Shown here piece after piece: positions 7,811 through 10,755 of a DNA stretch of 10,755 nucleotides; positions within the stretch are counted from its first letter, which is position 1, and each line of letters opens with the position of its first letter. The position numbers were made by a program, and so were the translations under genes. The stretch spans positions 1 to 10,755 of the forward strand of contig DAHVVW010000032.1 in the NCBI GenBank assembly GCA_027357125.1. Reading direction: 5' to 3'. The notes beneath the pieces were generated by a model that was not told the DNA's origin, did no database searches, and was given only the letters and a program-made list of their open reading frames with translations. This DNA is from Clostridiales bacterium. Its GTDB lineage: Bacteria; Bacillota; Desulfitobacteriia; Desulfitobacteriales; Desulfitobacteriaceae.

Positions 7811-7876
7811 CGTAAGTCTCCGGTGGAGACTTACGCCGTTCGGTCAAACTCAAGAGAAATTCTTCCGACCGAACGG
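7811..7876 (-). repeat. Structured intergenic repeat, copy 2 (inverted)
   Basis: On the + strand an 11-bp hairpin, CGTAAGTCTCC (7811-7821) and GGAGACTTACG (7825-7835) with loop GGT, is followed at once by a perfect 10-bp inverted repeat, CCGTTCGGTC (7836-7845) and GACCGAACGG (7867-7876), enclosing 21 bases. Read on the - strand, the order is long inverted repeat, then hairpin with tip CC-ACC-GG. That is the same architecture as copy 1 at 4411-4489, although the stem sequences differ throughout. This suggests a family conserved in structure rather than sequence. Confidence 0.62.
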
Positions 7877-8016
7877 AGCAGGAGACAGAATAATTCTTGG
7901 GTACAAATCAAGGGTTAAAACTCCACAGGAATGCAAGAAATCCCTACTGAATTCAGACTACTGCATTCTGAGTACCTGAATAGTTAAGGGATATTCTTCG
8001 ATCCTTGGTTAAGACT
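7877..8016 (+). other. Non-coding leader before the HD-folP operon, possibly folded
   Basis: No gene or convincing sigma-A promoter is visible here. Two nested inverted repeats can form: GGTAC (7900-7904) with GTACC (7972-7976), and inside it GAATGCA (7929-7935) with TGCATTC (7962-7968). The inner loop contains the palindrome CTGAATTCAG (7947-7956). ATCCCT (7940-7945) could alternatively pair with AGGGAT (7987-7992), which would open the inner stem. I compared it by eye with the tetrahydrofolate riboswitch core and saw no match. It could be an attenuator-like leader or chance. Confidence 0.3.
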
Positions 8017-8031
8017 AGGAGGTAGAGCTCC

Positions 8032-8523
8032 TTGAGTTCAATGAACCGGGTGAATAACCTTATTGATCACCCTGAATTTCAACAACATTTAGAGAAAACT
8101 GAGGAGTTAGAGCGGGTAAGGAAGTTCTGCAAACACGGGTTTGAACACGGGCTTGCAGTTGCCCGCATTGCCAATGCTTATTTATTGGAAGAGGGAGCAG
8201 GAAAGCTGGGGCGGGAAGTCGTGTATGCGGCAGCGCTTTTACACGATATCGGGCGCTGGGTTGAGTATGAAACAGGGCAAGACCATGCTGCAGCCAGTGC
8301 GGAACTGGCTGTGCCTATTTTGGCAGCCTGCGGGTTTGCGGGAACGGAGATTGAAATGATTGCGCAAGGAATTCGCGAGCACAGGCTCCGCCGACAAGAG
8401 GGGCTAAGTCCATTAGGGCAGGCCTTGGCTTTGGCTGATGACTGGGCCCGAGACTGCCGCAACTGTGCGGCGCGTGCGGACTGTTACAAGTTTGGGGATT
8501 CGATGTTGCGTATTACATATTAG
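8032..8523 (+). CDS. HD-domain metal-dependent phosphohydrolase, first gene of the folate operon
   Basis: A 163-residue protein of the HD superfamily, whose members use metals to hydrolyse phosphate esters of nucleotides and related molecules. HD-type landmarks are H35 and H39 in KHGFEHG, the HD pair in ALLHDIGRW (H71, D72), H85 in QDHAAASA, H117 in REHR and the late Asp (D136 or D137) in ALADDWARD. A cysteine cluster follows, C142-x2-C145-x5-C151, with another Cys at 33; a bound zinc is possible. The TTG at 8032 is chosen because AGGAGGT (8017-8023) lies eight bases upstream, while ATG 8041 is 17 bases away. It ends 11 bases before folP, so it is almost certainly co-transcribed with folP-folB-folK. 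A role in pterin or nucleotide dephosphorylation is inferred from this context only; the substrate is unknown. Confidence 0.85.
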   Translation: MSSMNRVNNLIDHPEFQQHLEKTEELERVRKFCKHGFEHGLAVARIANAYLLEEGAGKLGREVVYAAALLHDIGRWVEYETGQDHAAASAELAVPILAACGFAGTEIEMIAQGIREHRLRRQEGLSPLGQALALADDWARDCRNCAARADCYKFGDSMLRITY

Positions 8524-8534
8524 GGGGCTTAGAG

Positions 8535-9749
8535 ATGAAGGACTACGGTATGAGATGGGTTAAACTGGACAGTGTGGAAGAGGGGAAGCGGGCTTTAGCC
8601 CACATAGGCGCTGATCCGCGTGGGGTCGCTCTGATGGCGGGCAAGGCCGTCGGGCGGGCGGTCAAGCTCGAAGGTGTTCCCCTGCGCATCGCCCATATTC
8701 TGAAGCAAGAGATGCTGGCTGCCGACGGAGATGCCGCTGTCCATCGCGATGTGATTACGAACGGAATTGAGGCCACAGATGTAATGCTCGTGGGTACAGT
8801 GCGCCAGTTGGAGAAGGTGGGGAATAAACTCCTGGCTCAGCCGTTCGGCTTAAAGGATATGGGGAAAGCTCTCAAAGAACTCTTGGGTAAGCTTGAACCT
8901 GCAGACCCCCGGATTCTCAATTGCCGCGGCAAAGAGCTGAAATTGGGGGAACGCACGCTCATTATGGGTATTCTGAATGTTACCCCGGACTCTTTCTCTG
9001 ACGGCGGGAAGTTTTTTGATATTAAAGATGCTCTTAAGCAGGCAGAAAAGCTGATTGCCGACGGCGTGGATATCCTCGATATCGGGGCTGAATCAACGCG
9101 GCCGGGACATCGGGAAGTGAGTGCTGCGGAAGAATGGAGCCGCCTGAAGCCGGTGTTGCAGGAACTCGTAGGGAACGTGGCGGTTCCGATCTCGGTTGAC
9201 ACTTATAAAGCAGAAGTTGCCACCAAGTCGGTTGAAGCAGGTGCCCATATGATTAACGATATCTGGGGGCTGCACAGAGACCCGGATATGCCCAGGACCG
9301 TGGGGGAGTACCAGGTACCGGTCATTGTTATGCACAATCAGAATGGCACGGAGTATCAGAACTTGATGGGAGAGATTCTCGCTTTCCTGCGTCACAGTAT
9401 TAATTTGGCGGAGGAAAACGGGCTCAGTGGAGATCAGATCATAATTGACCCCGGTATCGGGTTTGGCAAGACTACGGAGCAGAACTTGGAAGTTATGGCC
9501 CGCCTGGAAGAGTTTAAGGCTTTAGGACACCCCGTCCTCTTGGGCACATCACGCAAGTCGATGATCGGGAATACCTTAAAGCTTCCGGTCGACGAGCGTC
9601 TGGAAGGTACTGTGGCCAGCAGTGTGCTGGGGGTTGTGGCCGGCGTGGATATTGTACGGGTGCACGATGTTAAAGAGAACGTGAGGGCAGTAAAGATGGC
9701 GGATGCGATCATGCGGGCCCAGAGGGGGGTTAATTTTGGAGGGGCATAA
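8535..9749 (+). CDS. folP: Dihydropteroate synthase with long N-terminal extension
   Basis: FolP condenses 6-hydroxymethyl-7,8-dihydropterin diphosphate with p-aminobenzoate to give dihydropteroate; it is the sulfonamide target. The TIM-barrel domain starts near residue 140 and shows all family motifs: NVTPDSFSDGG (148-158), DIGAESTRPG (182-191), SVDTYK (220-225), NDIWG (241-245), DPGIGFGK (305-312), GTSRKS (337-342, which binds pterin and sulfonamide) and RVHD (375-378). The first ~130 residues are extra: a typical FolP is about 270-290 residues, this one is 404. The extension has GDAAVHRDVI (65-74) and a TDVMLVGT segment (81-88); I believe similar extensions occur in other clostridial FolPs, but its role is not known to me. 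ATG 8535 is preceded by AGGGGG (8522-8527); ATG 8550 is an alternative. The 3' end overlaps folB. Confidence 0.95.
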   Translation: MKDYGMRWVKLDSVEEGKRALAHIGADPRGVALMAGKAVGRAVKLEGVPLRIAHILKQEMLAADGDAAVHRDVITNGIEATDVMLVGTVRQLEKVGNKLLAQPFGLKDMGKALKELLGKLEPADPRILNCRGKELKLGERTLIMGILNVTPDSFSDGGKFFDIKDALKQAEKLIADGVDILDIGAESTRPGHREVSAAEEWSRLKPVLQELVGNVAVPISVDTYKAEVATKSVEAGAHMINDIWGLHRDPDMPRTVGEYQVPVIVMHNQNGTEYQNLMGEILAFLRHSINLAEENGLSGDQIIIDPGIGFGKTTEQNLEVMARLEEFKALGHPVLLGTSRKSMIGNTLKLPVDERLEGTVASSVLGVVAGVDIVRVHDVKENVRAVKMADAIMRAQRGVNFGGA

Positions 9750-10113
9750 GGATGCCATCCATCTGCGCGGGCTCGAGTTTTATGCTTATCACGGCGTAAT
9801 GCCTGAGGAAAACGTGCTGGGGCAGAGGTTTATCATTGATGTTGACCTCTTTTTGGATTTAGTCGGCTCGGGTAAGAGTGACAAAGTTGAAGATACTGTC
9901 AGCTATGCTGAAGTCTATGAGGTTGTCCGTGACTGTGTCAGCCGCGAGCGGCATAAACTTTTGGAAAGCTTGGCCGCAAGTATTGCAGCTAAGATTTTAG
10001 TCGGGTTTCCCTGCCAAGGGGTGCGCATCGAAGTGCACAAGCCCCAAGCACCGGTACCGGGGATATTTGCCGATCTGGCAGTGGAGATTTGGCGGGAGCG
10101 CACAGACAGTTAA
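9736..10113 (+). CDS. folB: Dihydroneopterin aldolase
   Basis: FolB cleaves 7,8-dihydroneopterin to 6-hydroxymethyl-7,8-dihydropterin and glycolaldehyde, the substrate step before FolK. The product is 125 residues, close to the family's ~120. Landmarks are LEFYAYHGVMPEENVLGQRF near the N-terminus, KLLESLA (74-80) and VHKPQAPVPG (100-109). By comparison with the Staphylococcus aureus enzyme, Glu25 and Lys102 are the expected catalytic residues. The frame is open back to ATG 9703, but the family N-terminus and the purine-rich AGAGGGGGG (9721-9729) favour the TTG at 9736. That start overlaps the folP coding end by 14 bases, implying translational coupling. An ATG at 9752 is out of frame. Confidence 0.92.
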   Translation: MEGHKDAIHLRGLEFYAYHGVMPEENVLGQRFIIDVDLFLDLVGSGKSDKVEDTVSYAEVYEVVRDCVSRERHKLLESLAASIAAKILVGFPCQGVRIEVHKPQAPVPGIFADLAVEIWRERTDS

Positions 10114-10156
10114 GCTCTTAAGTACAAGCAGAGAGATAATGGACGGGAGCAAATAC

Positions 10157-10624
10157 ATGCGAGCATATTTTAGTCTGGGGAGTAATATGGGAGATAGAGG
10201 GCATTATTTAAGAGAAGCCCTTAAACTTTTAGAAGAGAACAAAGGTATTAGGATAATTGCCAAGTCCCATGTGTATGAGACTAAGCCCTGGGGGCTTACG
10301 GATCAAGCTGATTTCTGGAATCTGGCAGTCGAAATCGAGACGGGCTTAGAGCCCTTGGAGCTTCTTAAAGCTTGCCAGGATGTGGAGAACAGCCTGGAGC
10401 GAAAAAGGATTATGCGTTGGGGGCCGCGCACGATTGACATTGACATTCTTCTCTATGATAATAGAATTAGCAACTTGGAGGAAATTACCTTGCCCCACCC
10501 GCGGATGGAGGAGAGAGAGTTTGTGCTTGCCCCACTGCGGGAAATCGCCCCGGAGCTTGTGCTTCCTTCCGGACGTTCGATCCGGGAGGTAAGCGGGGAA
10601 GGGGAAGTAAAGCGGCTGGACTAA
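10157..10624 (+). CDS. folK: 6-hydroxymethyl-7,8-dihydropterin pyrophosphokinase (HPPK)
   Basis: FolK transfers pyrophosphate from ATP to 6-hydroxymethyl-7,8-dihydropterin, giving the FolP substrate. The 155-residue protein matches the family's ~158. Landmarks are YFSLGSNMGDR (4-14), YETKPWGLTDQADFWNLAVEIET (40-62, pterin pocket), the signature RWGPRTIDIDILLYD (87-101) with metal-binding Asp94 and Asp96, and LPHPRMEEREFVLAPL. ATG 10157 is chosen because GGGAG lies eight bases upstream and MRAYFSLGSN is the usual start. ATG 10139 in the same frame is an alternative with a weaker binding site. It follows folB by 43 bases and completes a folP-folB-folK order. No T-run terminator is seen after it. 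Confidence 0.95.
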   Translation: MRAYFSLGSNMGDRGHYLREALKLLEENKGIRIIAKSHVYETKPWGLTDQADFWNLAVEIETGLEPLELLKACQDVENSLERKRIMRWGPRTIDIDILLYDNRISNLEEITLPHPRMEEREFVLAPLREIAPELVLPSGRSIREVSGEGEVKRLD

Positions 10625-10755
10625 GGGCAACAGAGCGGCTCTAAGGCGGTGTCATCCAAGAGGAGACATACGCTCAAGAGAAGGTAGGCTCACTCAGCGC
10701 TCATTTATATCAAAGTGTAACCGCTTGGATCGGCAGGACCGAGACGGTGAAGGAT
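10625..10755 (+). other. Region after folK: possible start of a next gene
   Basis: No terminator and no confident gene. One frame is open from 10645 to the window end (37 codons) but contains no ATG or TTG. Its only plausible start is GTG at 10747, with AGGA (10735-10738) eight bases upstream, which would give M-K-D and run off the window. A small nested pairing (ACCG...CGGT around TCGG/CCGA, about 10719-10749) surrounds this site. AGAGC-G-GCTCT at 10632-10642 is a short palindrome without a T-run. Confidence 0.25.

Noticed and set aside
7877..8031. Tetrahydrofolate riboswitch upstream of the folate genes
   Set aside because: It was expected from context, but the conserved riboswitch core sequences are not present. 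Only generic inverted repeats are seen.

Overview
The window looks like a chromosomal housekeeping segment of a Gram-positive, anaerobic Firmicute, most likely a Clostridia/Peptococcaceae-type organism (Desulfitobacterium or Desulfosporosinus relatives would fit). This is inferred from strong GGAGG-type ribosome binding sites, frequent TTG/GTG starts, a tilS-ftsH neighbourhood as in Firmicutes, a pair of DUF881 proteins, a clostridial-type formate-tetrahydrofolate ligase and a folate operon led by an HD-domain gene. All ten confidently called genes are on the + strand. I see no transposase, phage gene, CRISPR array, rRNA or tRNA.

Layout. Positions 1-234 hold a possible last few codons of an upstream gene and the tilS leader. 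tilS (235-1782) encodes tRNA(Ile) lysidine synthetase. A 170-base gap with a good extended -10 promoter follows, then ftsH (TTG start, 1953-3893) and ndk (3909-4358), closed by an intrinsic terminator at 4362-4388. A spacer carries a structured repeat (4411-4489). Two tandem, paralogous DUF881 membrane-anchored proteins (4548-5258, 5260-5952) come next, then fhs (GTG start, 6060-7730) behind a long inverted repeat. A strong hairpin terminator (7737-7777) follows fhs. The 301-base gap 7731-8031 holds that terminator, a second structured repeat in the opposite orientation (7811-7876) and a possible folded leader. The final operon is an HD-domain phosphohydrolase (8032-8523), folP (8535-9749), folB (9736-10113) and folK (10157-10624). 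The last 131 bases contain no confidently assignable gene.

How the genes fit together. tilS and ftsH/ndk are core translation, proteostasis and nucleotide functions. The second half is centred on one-carbon metabolism: folB, folK and folP make the pterin-pABA skeleton of folate and fhs loads formate onto tetrahydrofolate. The HD protein leads the folate operon and may act on a pterin or nucleotide phosphate, but that is inference. folE is not in the window.

I did not find a clearly new multi-gene system. The best candidates for a second look are (a) two intergenic elements with the same architecture (a 10-bp inverted repeat followed by a hairpin with a CC-ACC-GG tip) but different stem sequences, lying in opposite orientation on either side of the DUF881-fhs block; (b) the HD protein with a cysteine cluster in the fol operon; (c) the long N-terminal extension of FolP; and (d) the long inverted repeat in the fhs leader.
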